DNA of 64,000 nucleotides from Streptomyces sp. 6-11-2 (GCF_006540305.1 NZ_BJOR01000001.1:3534001-3598000), one strand, 5' to 3'. Shown: positions 46,635-55,035, counted from the first letter of the stretch. Made by a program: numbers and translations. Notes: a model not told the origin generated them from the sequence alone.

Positions 46635-48071
46635 GTGAGCACCGAGAACGAGGGCAACACGGTACCCCCGGCACCGTCCGCACCTCCCGTGCCGGTGGAT
46701 GCTCCCGCTGCTTCCCCGCACCCGGCCGCCCCCCAGGGCGGCCCGTCGGCACCTCCGCCCCCGGACGTGCCTCCGCACGTCCCGGGAGCCCACGGCGGGG
46801 CCGGCGCGCCCGCACCGCAGGGCCACGGCTCGCCCGTCGACGGCTCCTGGCCGCCCCCGTCCTCCGCCGCGCCCGCATACGGGGACGGCGGCGCGGGAGG
46901 CGCCGGCTGGGGCGCCGCGTACCAGCAGCACCAGCCCGCGCCCAAGCCCGGCGGCCGGCGCGGCGGCCTGGTCGCCGCGGTCCTGGTGGCCGCGCTGGTC
47001 GCCGGCGGTCTGGGCGGCGGCCTCGGCTACACACTGGCCAGGAACGACGACAGCAGCTCCACCACGGTCTCGGCCTCCGACGCCGGTGCCTCGCAGATCA
47101 AGCGGGACCCGAACTCGATCGCGGGCGTGGCCGCCAAGGCCCTGCCGAGCACGGTCACCATCGAGGCCGAGGGAACCGGCGGCCGGGGCGGCACCGGCAC
47201 CGGATTCGTCTTCGACACCCAGGGCCACATCGTCACCAACAACCACGTGGTGGCCGAAGCCGTCGACGGCGGCAAGCTCAGCGCCACCTTCCCCGACGGC
47301 AGGAAGTACGACGCCGAGGTCGTCGGCCACGCCCAGGGCTACGACGTCGCGGTCATCCGGCTCAAGAACGCGCCCTCGGACCTCAAGCCGCTCGCCCTCG
47401 GCGACTCCGACAAGGTGGCCGTCGGCGACGAGACGATCGCCATCGGCGCGCCCTTCGGCCTGTCGAACACGGTGACGACCGGCATCATCAGTGCGAAGAA
47501 CCGTCCCGTCGCCTCCAGCGACGGCAGCTCCGACAGCAAGGCCTCCTACATGAGCGCCCTGCAGACGGATGCCTCCATCAACCCGGGCAACTCCGGCGGC
47601 CCGCTCCTCGACGCACGCGGCGCGGTCATCGGCATCAACTCCGCCATCCAGTCCGCGGGCAGCGGCGGCCTCGGCGGCGCCGGCCAGTCCGGCTCGATCG
47701 GCCTCGGCTTCGCCATCCCGATCAACCAGGCCAAGTACGTCGCCCAGCAGCTGATCAAGAACGGCAAGCCCGTCTACGCCAAGATCGGCGCGTCGGTCTC
47801 CCTGGAGGACACGACCAGCGGCGCCAAGATCACCGACCAGGGCGTCAGCGGCTCGGACCCGGTCGAACCGAGCGGCCCCGCCGCCGAGGCCGGTCTCAAG
47901 CCCGGTGACGTCATCATCAAGCTCGACGACCGGGTCATCGACTCCGGCCCCACGCTGATCGGCGAGATCTGGACCCACAAGCCCGGCGACAAGGTCACCG
48001 TCACCTACAAGCGCGCCGGCAAGGAGCACACGGCGGAGCTCACCCTCGGCTCCCGCGTCGGCGACAACTGA
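46635..48071 (+). CDS. HtrA/DegP-like trypsin-type protease with PDZ domain
   Basis: A 478-residue membrane-anchored serine protease. A Pro/Gly/Ala-rich cytosolic N-terminus of about 110 residues is followed by one membrane helix (GGLVAAVLVAALVAGGLGGG), the protease domain, and a PDZ domain near the end (GLKPGDVIIKLDDRVI). The catalytic triad is visible as His in TNNHVV, Asp in YDVAVIRL and Ser in NPGNSGGPLL. Such proteases control folding outside the membrane and respond to envelope stress. The GTG start has GAGGAG-like GGAGAAG upstream. The tRNA-Ser insertion site lies downstream. Confidence 0.94.
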   Translation: MSTENEGNTVPPAPSAPPVPVDAPAASPHPAAPQGGPSAPPPPDVPPHVPGAHGGAGAPAPQGHGSPVDGSWPPPSSAAPAYGDGGAGGAGWGAAYQQHQPAPKPGGRRGGLVAAVLVAALVAGGLGGGLGYTLARNDDSSSTTVSASDAGASQIKRDPNSIAGVAAKALPSTVTIEAEGTGGRGGTGTGFVFDTQGHIVTNNHVVAEAVDGGKLSATFPDGRKYDAEVVGHAQGYDVAVIRLKNAPSDLKPLALGDSDKVAVGDETIAIGAPFGLSNTVTTGIISAKNRPVASSDGSSDSKASYMSALQTDASINPGNSGGPLLDARGAVIGINSAIQSAGSGGLGGAGQSGSIGLGFAIPINQAKYVAQQLIKNGKPVYAKIGASVSLEDTTSGAKITDQGVSGSDPVEPSGPAAEAGLKPGDVIIKLDDRVIDSGPTLIGEIWTHKPGDKVTVTYKRAGKEHTAELTLGSRVGDN

Positions 48072-48085
48072 TCCCGGGCGCGCCT

Positions 48086-48121
48086 GTCCCACCGCCTCCG
48101 CAGGTCACAGATGTACTGGTC
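48086..48121 (+). repeat. Copy of the tRNA-Ser 3' end and flank
   Basis: TCCCACCGC-type sequence followed by CGCAGGTCA, then CTGGTCAGAAGGGGTGC (48116-48132), recurs about 855 bases later at the end of tRNA-Ser (ACCCACCGC, CGCAGGTCA, CTGGTCAGAAGGGGTGC at 48972-48988). The two copies align over about 45 bases with a few differences. Confidence 0.6.
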
Positions 48122-48156
48122 AGAAGGGGTGCCCCTCAGAGAGGGGCACCCCTTCT
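48122..48156 (+). terminator. Terminator after the HtrA-like gene
   Basis: AGAAGGGGTGCCCCTC and GAGGGGCACCCCTTCT form a perfect 16-bp stem with an AGA loop, followed by GTGTTG. This is one of the strongest hairpins in the window. Confidence 0.85.
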
Positions 48157-48161
48157 GTGTT

Positions 48162-48318
48162 GAGCGCGACCGTCAGTCCCGGGGCTGGACCATCTTGCCC
48201 GACACCGCATCAAGGTGGACGGCTGCTCCCCGAGGTTCCGATTCCCCCTCCGGGTCATGTCGACGATCCGGACGGGGCGCCATTCTCCGAGGCGTATGGG
48301 CATCATGATGTCGTCCAC
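48162..48318 (-). pseudogene. Gene fragment between HtrA-like gene and tRNA-Ser
   Basis: A short minus-strand frame reads YVDDIMMPIRLGEWRPVRIV and onward with normal-looking composition. It has no clear ribosome site and is cut by a stop upstream. It lies in an interval of mixed, lower-GC sequence with the next fragment. Probably the remains of an older insertion; the parent family is not recognised. Confidence 0.35.
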
Positions 48319-48332
48319 GTAGCGGCGGTAGC

Positions 48333-48695
48333 TCAGGACGTACGGGGCTTTTCCCTACACAAGAGGTTTGCGAATTTCTCGGCGGCCGCTTTGGACTGAT
48401 CAGGAGTTAGAGACCCTCCATCGTCTTGGTTTTCCACGGAGAAGACGCTCTGAATTTTGCGCTCAGGCCACAAGGCTGTCGGGTTCCCCTTGTCGGTAGC
48501 GATATCTACCTGTCCCGGGAATCCAGGCATTGGTTCCCGCTGCTGCACCGTCCAGAAGTAGCCCTGTCCCGCGGTCTTCCGGTACTTCACGGCCGAGTGG
48601 AACAGGCTGGAGTTACCCGAGAGCTCGCGGCCGTTCAACGATGCCGTGGCCTGCCCGTCGTGCCCCCTCTGCCGGGGTGAAAGCCGGTGCGCCAC
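48333..48695 (-). pseudogene. Hypothetical protein fragment upstream of tRNA-Ser
   Basis: A 120-residue frame with ordinary amino acid mix (ATASLNGRELSGNSSLFHSA, then a region rich in Tyr, Trp, Gln). GGAGG lies three bases before a GTG at 48695, so it might still be translated. The first 20 residues look unlike the rest, which suggests that the original N-terminus was lost. No family is recognised. Base composition is lower in GC than the HtrA-like gene, as expected for foreign DNA. Confidence 0.45.
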
Positions 48696-48866
48696 AGGCC
48701 TCCACGGAAGGCACGGGCAACGAGCCGAGAGCTGCTCGGCGTGGTGGCCTTCACGACCTGGAAGTCAGCCGGTGGACCCCATCTGGACCCCATCTGGACC
48801 ACGAACCCCGCGAGACGCCGGAGGCCGGTACGCTGTACCCGCTCCGCTCCTGGTGGGCGGGGACCA

Positions 48867-48951
48867 GGTGGGTTGCCCGAGCGGCCTAAGGGAACGGTCT
48901 TGAAAACCGTCGTGGCGCGAGTCACCGTGGGTTCAAATCCCACACCCACCG
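48867..48951 (+). tRNA. tRNA-Ser (UGA)
   Basis: Acceptor GGTGGGT (48867-48873) pairs with ACCCACC (48944-48950), G73 at 48951. The anticodon loop reads CTTGAAA, giving anticodon UGA, which decodes UCA. The variable arm is long, as in all tRNA-Ser. The T-arm is GTGGG/CCCAC with loop TTCAAAT. CCA is not encoded. The 3' half is the attachment site of the element to the right, whose integrase reads toward the tRNA. Confidence 0.95.
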
Positions 48952-48979
48952 CACGCAGGTCAGCATAGGTGCTGGTCAG

Positions 48980-49010
48980 AAGGGGTGCACCGGTCTCCGG
49001 CGCACCCCTT
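48980..49010 (+). terminator. Terminator after tRNA-Ser
   Basis: AAGGGGTGC (48980-48988) pairs with GCACCCCTT (49002-49010); inside, CCGG and CCGG pair again. It lies between the tRNA and the converging integrase gene. Confidence 0.75.
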
Positions 49011-49088
49011 TCACGTTCGGCCTGTCTCACCCTTTCTCGCCCGTATCCCAGCGTTGACCAGTACGTGTGGGCCATCTGTGGGCCAGAA

Positions 49089-50504
49089 TCAGGACCCGTC
49101 GCCCTCGTCGAGCGCGCGTGAGATCAGGCCGTTGGAGTGCTTCTCGCCGCCCTTCAGGATCTTTGCGTAGAAGCGGTACAGCACTGCGATGCTGTGGCCG
49201 GCGCGAGCCGCAACCTCTGCGGGGTCCACCCCTGATTTGATCCAGAGGGAGACGCCAGCATGGCGGAGTGAGTACGGCACAGCGGCGAGTTCCGATTTCA
49301 CCTCACGAGGCGACAGCACCACCTTCCGCGCTCTCTCCCACACGTCGCAGTACTCGGTGGAGGGGACGCGCCCACCCCGCGCAGCCCGGAACAATCGGCC
49401 GTCGTCAGCCGTGCCGTATCGCGTGATGTGCTCACGGAGCAGATGCACGAGAACCGGCGGGATGGGAACGGTCCGAGTCGCACCGCGCTTGCGCCTCTTC
49501 AAGCCGCGCTTCTCGTACGACGTGCCGTCGTCCGTCCACCCGCCGCCCACCTCGGGACGGCTCTCCCCGAGCAGCAGTTCGCCCCACTCCTTCACGGACT
49601 CAGGCGAGTTGGCTGGCAGGGTGCAGTCCGCTTCAGTGAGCGCGACGATCTCACCAGGGCGCATCGCTGCGTAGTAGAGGCATCCGAAGAACGCGTGCAG
49701 GTGCTGGCCGCGCGGCCCAAAATCGCGGACAGCTCCGAGCAAGGACCGCGCCAGTCTCGGGTCCGGTACGTATCGGAAGTCGATTTCGTCGTCACTCTCG
49801 GGCGGTGCCCAGTCCACGCGAGGAAGGGGATTGGACGAGAGCAGCCCCTTTTCCTCGACCGTGTAGCGCAGCACGTTGCTCAGGACCATCCGCTTGCGCC
49901 GGGCGGTGTTCTCGGCAGCCTTCCCTCCGTCCAGGCGGAGGGAGAGAGCTTCCAGGGCAGGCCGGAGAAGGGCGGGGTCCTCCAAATCTTTGACCTTGAT
50001 CGAGCGGGCGGAGACCCATTCCAGGGCGGCGCGGATTTCGGCAGGGGGCTCCTCAGCGTGCTGGCGCGGCACCCACGCCCCCTCCGGTCCACGAACCGCC
50101 CGGAATGCCCACTGGTAGAGAGCAGCGCGTAGCACAGCAGGGCGGGGCGCTCCCCGCCTGCTGGTGACGAGAACGGGCGTTACTACGGCAAGCGACTCGG
50201 CGATACTCGCCCGATGCTTCGCCGCGGCGCGCGGCCACTTCATGAGCATGTACTCCGTCACGTGGTCGTACCAGGTTGGGGAAGTGAGAGCCACCAACTC
50301 ACGGGCAGGCAGGCCAGTTTCCTCGTCGAACTGCTGCTGTTCCCGGAGCGCGGCCATCAACTCCGCTCGCCTGCCGTCTGCTTGCGGCTTGAGTTTGAAG
50401 CTCCGCGAGTGAGGGCGCTCGCCGACCCGCCACCGCAGTTCCCACGGCTTTGGGCGGCCCGCGCGCTTGCGGATCGACCAGATATCGACGTCGTACGTGA
50501 GCAT
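49089..50504 (-). CDS. int: Tyrosine site-specific recombinase (integrase)
   Basis: A 471-residue integrase that joins the element attP with attB in tRNA-Ser. The catalytic core shows Arg282 in AAMRPGEIVAL, Arg414 in YSLRHAGVS (Tyr replaces the usual His of box II), His437 in AGHSIAVLYRFYAK, and the probable nucleophile Tyr446. An N-terminal SAM-like domain covers about residues 70-215. It points toward the tRNA from 138 bases away and follows xis on the same strand. Family length is normal, so it is likely active. Confidence 0.94.
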   Translation of the reverse strand: MLTYDVDIWSIRKRAGRPKPWELRWRVGERPHSRSFKLKPQADGRRAELMAALREQQQFDEETGLPARELVALTSPTWYDHVTEYMLMKWPRAAAKHRASIAESLAVVTPVLVTSRRGAPRPAVLRAALYQWAFRAVRGPEGAWVPRQHAEEPPAEIRAALEWVSARSIKVKDLEDPALLRPALEALSLRLDGGKAAENTARRKRMVLSNVLRYTVEEKGLLSSNPLPRVDWAPPESDDEIDFRYVPDPRLARSLLGAVRDFGPRGQHLHAFFGCLYYAAMRPGEIVALTEADCTLPANSPESVKEWGELLLGESRPEVGGGWTDDGTSYEKRGLKRRKRGATRTVPIPPVLVHLLREHITRYGTADDGRLFRAARGGRVPSTEYCDVWERARKVVLSPREVKSELAAVPYSLRHAGVSLWIKSGVDPAEVAARAGHSIAVLYRFYAKILKGGEKHSNGLISRALDEGDGS

Positions 50505-50564
50505 GTCTCTCCAGACAGAACGAGGGGCCCGCGCAATGCGCGGGCCCCGGTGAAGCGGTCTGAT

Positions 50565-50753
50565 CTACGCGGCTTGCTGCTCGCAGCGCTCCCACCACAC
50601 GTCAAGGTCGGCGCGGCTGACGCGGACCTGGCCGTTGGGGAGCTTGCGGAGTCGGGGGGCTTGGCCGCGGGCGCGCATGCGATAGAAGGCGGCGCGGCTC
50701 ATGCCGATCTCGTCGAGGACTTCGGGGAGCTTGAGCATCTTGGTGCCGGCCAA
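50565..50753 (-). CDS. xis: Excisionase, helix-turn-helix
   Basis: A 62-residue MerR/AlpA-type protein that directs the integrase toward excision. It reads MLKLPEVLDEIGMSRAAFYR at the start, a winged helix, and VSRADLDVWWERC. I place the start at a TTG at 50753, with AAAGGAG eight bases upstream; an ATG at 50738 has a weaker ribosome site. It is 60 bases upstream of int and likely in one transcript. Confidence 0.88.
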   Translation of the reverse strand: MAGTKMLKLPEVLDEIGMSRAAFYRMRARGQAPRLRKLPNGQVRVSRADLDVWWERCEQQAA

Positions 50754-50783
50754 GGCGGTGACTCCTTTGGTCTTCTTCCTTCT

Positions 50784-51040
50784 GAGGGATCCGCCACGTC
50801 CGCCACGCCGCCACACCGCAGGTCAGAGCCTTGATCGTGTGGCGGATAGCGGTTTTGTGGCGGATAGGTGCCGCCACACGCGGGTGGTGTGGCGGCGTGT
50901 GGGCGCGTGGCTGGTCAGCCAGTGAGGGCGGGTTGTGTGGCGGTTTCTGTGGGCGTGTGGCGGATGCCGGTGGCGGTATCCGCCACGGATTCACCCCTGC
51001 TGACCTGCGGTGTGGCGGACGTGGCGGACGTGGCGGATTC
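50784..51040. repeat. GTGGCGG iteron-like repeats near the replication module
   Basis: The heptamer GTGGCGG, often as TGTGGCGGA, is present about nine times in one direction and about five times as CCGCCAC. The dense part spans 50784-51040, including the gap between xis and the DUF3631 gene and the last codons of the latter. Repeats of this kind mark replication origins or operator arrays. The three units near 51013-51037 also encode a Ser-Ala-Thr repeat in the DUF3631 protein. Confidence 0.65.
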
Positions 51041-52144
51041 TCCGGGGGGTGGGGGGCAGTACCGCGTCCAGGCGTCCGTGAGGTCTTCCGCGTAGTAGCC
51101 CTTGGGGAAGCCGGACGGGGTGCGGATGCCGCGCGGTTTGATCGGCTTGTTCGCCGGAGTCACGTACTGGCTGAGCATCCGGGCCAGGGTGCGGGAGTTG
51201 ATCGGTTTGTCGTCCAGGTCGCCCCATGGCGCGTCGTCCATGTGGAGCAGGCATTCGAGGATGGCGGCGGTGGGCATGCGGTCTTCACCGCAGAACACCT
51301 TGTCGCGCAGGTCGGTCAGCAGCCGGACTCCGAGGGAGGCTTCGTCGTTGTCGTGGGCGGCGCTGATCAGTTCCAGGCAGGCGGCGCGGGCCCGTGCGGG
51401 CCAGTGGCCGCCGGCCGCGTCGGCGACGGCGAGCAGGGGTTCCCACACGTCTGCCGGGCGGTCGGTGACGCCCTCGGGCATCTCGGGCCAGGCGCCCGCG
51501 ACCTGGTCGCGGACGGTGTCTGCCCACTTGGCGAGCCGGTCACGCAGGGCGTGTCCCTGGCTCTCGTGCTTGCGCTGGCGGTAGGGCTCGGCTTTCTCGT
51601 TGGGGGCGCGCTTGCGCATGCGGATGATGACGGAGCGGGTCAGGACGGTGTCCGGCAGGGAGCCGAGCCCGGCCATGGCCACGGCGCAGTAGGAGTTGAA
51701 GATCTGCGCGTTCTGGTTGGAGCCCTCTCCAACGCACCGCAGGGCACCCGCCGTGCGCCGGTACCCGGCGTTCAGGAAGCCGCGCAGTGCCTCATCCGTC
51801 CCGGCCTTGGGGCCGAAGATGGTGTCCACCTCGTCGAACAGCACTGTGGGCAGTCCGGCGGCGGAGTCGACCAGCCGGTACAGGGCGTTCGCGGACGCGG
51901 ACACCGTGGTGACCGGTCGCGGGGTCAGGAGTTCCACGATCTCCAGCGCGCGGGACTTGCCCGATCCCGGCTCCGGGGACAGGAACGCGATCCGGGGCGT
52001 GGTCTCGAAGCACTCGATCAGGTGGGCGTGCGCGTCCCACAGCGTGACCGCGACGTAGGCGGCTTCGGTGGGGAAGACGTTGAAGCGGCGGTGGAAGGCC
52101 TCCACCTCGTCGAGCAGCGCGGCCCCGTCGATGGTGGGGGTCAT
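50915..52144 (-). CDS. DUF3631 P-loop ATPase of the replication module
   Basis: A 409-residue protein with Walker A PEPGSGKS (57-64) and Walker B VLFDEVD (101-107). It fits the DUF3631 family found next to prim-pols in plasmids and AICEs. A helicase-like role in opening the origin is inferred from the fold and place, not shown. The C-terminus ends in a Ser-Ala-Thr repeat made by iteron-type DNA. Its start overlaps the stop of the upstream small gene by four bases (ATGA). Confidence 0.85.
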   Translation of the reverse strand: MTPTIDGAALLDEVEAFHRRFNVFPTEAAYVAVTLWDAHAHLIECFETTPRIAFLSPEPGSGKSRALEIVELLTPRPVTTVSASANALYRLVDSAAGLPTVLFDEVDTIFGPKAGTDEALRGFLNAGYRRTAGALRCVGEGSNQNAQIFNSYCAVAMAGLGSLPDTVLTRSVIIRMRKRAPNEKAEPYRQRKHESQGHALRDRLAKWADTVRDQVAGAWPEMPEGVTDRPADVWEPLLAVADAAGGHWPARARAACLELISAAHDNDEASLGVRLLTDLRDKVFCGEDRMPTAAILECLLHMDDAPWGDLDDKPINSRTLARMLSQYVTPANKPIKPRGIRTPSGFPKGYYAEDLTDAWTRYCPPPPGESATSATSATPQVSRGESVADTATGIRHTPTETATQPALTG

Positions 52145-52572
52145 GCGGCGGCCCTCCTTTCCTGGGTGGTCGTGAAAGCCTGCGTGCAGCCGGACTTGTG
52201 TGCGTCGTACTCGGAGACGAGGGCCGCCACGGTGCGGGGCCCGGTGGCGGTGCCGGTCTGCCCGCAGGCACAGGCGTAGGCAGCGGTGGGAGTGTGGCCG
52301 TAGTGCTTGGACCAGCGGGCTCCGTCCCAGTGGTGGCGGTAGACCGGCGGGGCGTAGATGCGGATACCAGGCCGCTCGGGCGTCGGGTCTTCCGCGCCGT
52401 GGCGTGCCTCGTCGCTCCGGAACTGCTCAGAACGAAGAGCAGTGACGACGCCCTGCCGGGCGGCGCCTTTCGGCTCGCCCACGGCCGCCGCGTCCACAGG
52501 CTGTGGAGCGGCGTGCGGCCTGTTCGGCGTGTTGGTGGGGCAATCCAGGGCGGGGGGAGTCGGCGCCGTCAT
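52141..52572 (-). CDS. Small hypothetical protein, possible zinc site
   Basis: A 143-residue protein in the replication module. No family is recognised. The C-terminal half has YGHTPTAAYACACGQTGTAT and later HKSGCTQAF, so three Cys and a His could bind zinc. The N-terminal half is Pro/Ala-rich. Its ATG overlaps the prim-pol stop and its stop overlaps the DUF3631 start, which ties it firmly to the operon. Confidence 0.72.
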   Translation of the reverse strand: MTAPTPPALDCPTNTPNRPHAAPQPVDAAAVGEPKGAARQGVVTALRSEQFRSDEARHGAEDPTPERPGIRIYAPPVYRHHWDGARWSKHYGHTPTAAYACACGQTGTATGPRTVAALVSEYDAHKSGCTQAFTTTQERRAAA

Positions 52573-53486
52573 GCCGCCTCCCGTGGTGTGGCATGGGCGA
52601 TGACCCAGTCCAGGGCGCTGCGGATGGTAGTGCGGCACTCGGCCGGCGGCAGGCCCGTAGCCTCCCCCGCCCCCTGGATTGCCTCCTCCACCACGTGCCG
52701 GGGGATGTCGCCCCACGCCACGAACCGCGCCGCCTTGCAGGCGCTCTTGTGCAGGGTGTTGTTCCGCCCGTTCGGCCCGCCCTCGGTCGCGGAGGCGATG
52801 ACGGCGCACTCGCGTTCCAGGGCGATCCTGGCGGCGCGGGTGCCGTCGTGGACTCGCACGGGCACCGGAGTGGGCCTGTCCGGCTCCACGAGCAACGCGG
52901 TGAGCCAGTCCGGCAGTTCGGCCACGGGCGCGTCGTGGGCGATCTCGTACGTGCCGTCGGGGGTGGTGCTGCCTGGGGCGACGACGTAGCCGCCCCAGGC
53001 GCGGGTGTCGATGTGCGGTCCGAGCCGGTCGACGCTGCACTTCAGACGCACCCCGGTGGGGGCGGTGAAGTAGAGGTGTTCACCGCGCGCGGTCCGCACC
53101 CGGTAGGTATCGGGGAGCACCTGCCCGGCGCGCTCGCAGAGCGCCTGCAAGGAAGTGGCGCCGTCAGGCGCTCCTTCTGGCTCGTCCGCCTTGACGGGGT
53201 CCAGGTCGATGACGAGCAGCCCGGCCGGGCCGGTCGCGATCCCGACGTTGTAGGGCCGGTGTGCCCACGCGGCGTGGATGAGTTCGGGGTCGGTGGTGGC
53301 TCGCTCCTCCGGGGTGCGGTGCCCGCCGGCGCACCGGCCGGTGCCGGGGCAGGCGCGTTCGGCGTGTCCGGCCGGGCGCTTGCTGCCGGGGTGGAGCGGG
53401 ATGACGGGCCAGCCTTGTTCGGCCGCCGTGAGGGCGGACGCGAGCAGCGGAAGGCACGGCAGGTCGACGGACAGGATTCCGGTCAT
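52569..53486 (-). CDS. Bifunctional primase/polymerase (RepPP)
   Basis: A 305-residue prim-pol of the archaeo-eukaryotic primase type that starts and extends DNA at the element origin. The catalytic Asp pair is visible in LLVIDLDPVKA (Asp94, Asp96), with an earlier IPLHPGSKRPAG and a later GGYVVAPGS. A C-terminal region of about 90 residues (ECAVIASATEGGPNGRNNTL) matches the second domain of such proteins. The ATG overlaps the methylase stop by four bases. This is the defining replication gene of RepPP AICEs. Confidence 0.9.
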   Translation of the reverse strand: MTGILSVDLPCLPLLASALTAAEQGWPVIPLHPGSKRPAGHAERACPGTGRCAGGHRTPEERATTDPELIHAAWAHRPYNVGIATGPAGLLVIDLDPVKADEPEGAPDGATSLQALCERAGQVLPDTYRVRTARGEHLYFTAPTGVRLKCSVDRLGPHIDTRAWGGYVVAPGSTTPDGTYEIAHDAPVAELPDWLTALLVEPDRPTPVPVRVHDGTRAARIALERECAVIASATEGGPNGRNNTLHKSACKAARFVAWGDIPRHVVEEAIQGAGEATGLPPAECRTTIRSALDWVIAHATPREAA

Positions 53487-54214
53487 GCCGCCGCCTCCAC
53501 GCTCGTGCGGGAGGCGAGGTACGCGCGGCCGATGTGCTCGCTGTAGGCGGGCGGGATGGCCTCGGTCAGTTCCTTGCGCACATCGGTCCAGTCGATGCCG
53601 AGCGCGGCTTGTAGCTCCGGGACGGTGGGCTTGCCACCGCCGTTGCCGTAGGCGGCCACGTACGGGCCGTCGTATAAGCGGCCGTGCCGGTAGCCGCGCA
53701 CGCGGCCCCGGTGCGGACGGTGGGCCGGCTGTGGGGTAGTCCAGCCGCCCAACTCGAAGTTGCGGTGCCGGATGACTCCGAGACCGAACATCTCCCCGCA
53801 CAGGGTCAGGTCTTTGCGGATCTCCGCGCGGCCGTTGGGCTGCTCGATGACGTACGGCAGACCGGTGGCGTCGAGCAGGGTGCGGGTCGGCTGCACGAGG
53901 TCGACGTGACTGCCGCCCCATCCCTGGGAACGGTTGGTGCCCACGGTGAGCGTGCACTTGTCCTGGCAGGGCGGGGAGGCGTGCACGAACGCGTAGCGCC
54001 GGATCTCGCCCGTGGCGATGAGGTGGGCGAGGTATTCCAGGGCGTCGCCGAGGTGGTAGGGGAAGGGGTAGTTCGGCCGGTGGGCGATGTCGCAGCCGTC
54101 CACGGCGAATCCCGCGTCCTCGTAGCCCTTTCCGGCCCCGCCGGCGCAGGAGAACAGATCCAGTAAGCGCGGCCGTCGGTTGCGCACTCGCTGGATGTCA
54201 GTGGGTTGGGTCAT
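53483..54214 (-). CDS. C5 cytosine DNA methylase (phage/plasmid type)
   Basis: A 243-residue cytosine-5 methyltransferase. Motif I is LLDLFSCAGGAGKGYEDAGF, motif IV is ASPPCQ with the catalytic Cys, motif VI is VIEQPNG with the catalytic Glu, and motif X is IPPAYSEHIGRAYL. The target recognition domain is very short. No restriction enzyme lies next to it, so it is an orphan methylase that may protect the element from host cutting or mark its origin. It is coupled to prim-pol by a four-base overlap. Confidence 0.85.
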   Translation of the reverse strand: MTQPTDIQRVRNRRPRLLDLFSCAGGAGKGYEDAGFAVDGCDIAHRPNYPFPYHLGDALEYLAHLIATGEIRRYAFVHASPPCQDKCTLTVGTNRSQGWGGSHVDLVQPTRTLLDATGLPYVIEQPNGRAEIRKDLTLCGEMFGLGVIRHRNFELGGWTTPQPAHRPHRGRVRGYRHGRLYDGPYVAAYGNGGGKPTVPELQAALGIDWTDVRKELTEAIPPAYSEHIGRAYLASRTSVEAAA

Positions 54215-54302
54215 GCTGGGAGACCTCCACAGGTCTGGTTGGGACTGGTGGAACAGGGGCGGCCCCGGTTCTTTGGCGAGACGGTGGGGCCGCTCTTGGC
54301 AT

Positions 54303-54824
54303 TCAGCGGGACAGGTTGTTGCTGGTCCGGGCGATCAATCCACGCGTGTGGGTGTTTAGGGTGGTGTTCTCCTGCGCGACGGGCCCGGCGTAGTGGTGGT
54401 GGTGCTCGGTGTGGGTGGCCTTGATCGAGCGGACGGCGGATCCGATGGCGGCGGCGACCGTGGCCACGGCGGCGATGGGCAGGGTGACGAACAGGACGCT
54501 GGTCAGGGTCACGGCGGCGAATCCTTGGCAGGCGAGCCAGATCCCGCAGCCCAGCCCGACGCACGTGGCACCGACGCCGATGCCAGCGACGGCGGTCCCC
54601 GCGGCCCATGGCGGGACGATGCGGCTGTCCGGCTGCGGGACCGGGGGTGTGCTGCCGTAGGCCGGCAGCGGGCTGGGGTCGCGGTAGGCGGTCGGCATCT
54701 GCGGCACGGGCCGGTAGGCATCCGCGATGATCCTGCGGGCCTCTGCGCTGGCTTCGGCGTCGCTCATCCGGGGGTGCGAGCGGATGGGGTCGGGGGTGCT
54801 CTCGGCAGGGGTGTCGGGGTGCAC
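54303..54824 (-). CDS. Small membrane protein of the transfer region
   Basis: A 173-residue protein with a polar N-terminus of about 75 residues and two hydrophobic helices (AAGTAVAGIGVGATCVGLGC and a longer one after it). The C-terminus has THTEHHHHYAG, a His cluster. No family is recognised. Its place after traB suggests a role in plasmid spread (Spd-like), but this is inferred only. Confidence 0.65.
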   Translation of the reverse strand: MHPDTPAESTPDPIRSHPRMSDAEASAEARRIIADAYRPVPQMPTAYRDPSPLPAYGSTPPVPQPDSRIVPPWAAGTAVAGIGVGATCVGLGCGIWLACQGFAAVTLTSVLFVTLPIAAVATVAAAIGSAVRSIKATHTEHHHHYAGPVAQENTTLNTHTRGLIARTSNNLSR

Positions 54825-54884
54825 AACGGGGTCCTTTCAAGGCGGTGGGCAGCACCCCGCGGGTCGGGGTGCTGCCCGTGCCGT

Positions 54885-55033
54885 GCTTGTCGTGTCGCTT
54901 GTCGTCTGACTTGTCGTGCGGCTTGTCGCTTGTCTTGTCTTGTCGCTTGTCGCCTTGCAGGTCACAAGCCGTTTCCGGGCCTCCAGACCCGCCACAGGGG
55001 ATTGTGTTCCGGGCGGGCCGACAAGCGACAAGC
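54885..55033. repeat. Octamer repeats after traB, candidate clt/TRS
   Basis: GCTTGTCG occurs perfectly at 54885, 54897, 54921 and 54945, with near copies ACTTGTCG (54909), GCTTGTCT (54928), TCTTGTCT (54933) and TCTTGTCG (54938). Its complement CGACAAGC occurs at 55019-55026 and 55026-55033. In Streptomyces conjugative plasmids the TraB recognition sequence is a set of 8-bp repeats in clt at the 3' end of traB. This region is in the same place and has the same repeat size, so it is a strong candidate. Confidence 0.75.
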
Positions 55034-55035
55034 GA

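Noticed and set aside
49428..50132. Plus-strand frame over the integrase
   Set aside because: No domain or ribosome site; it mirrors int codons.
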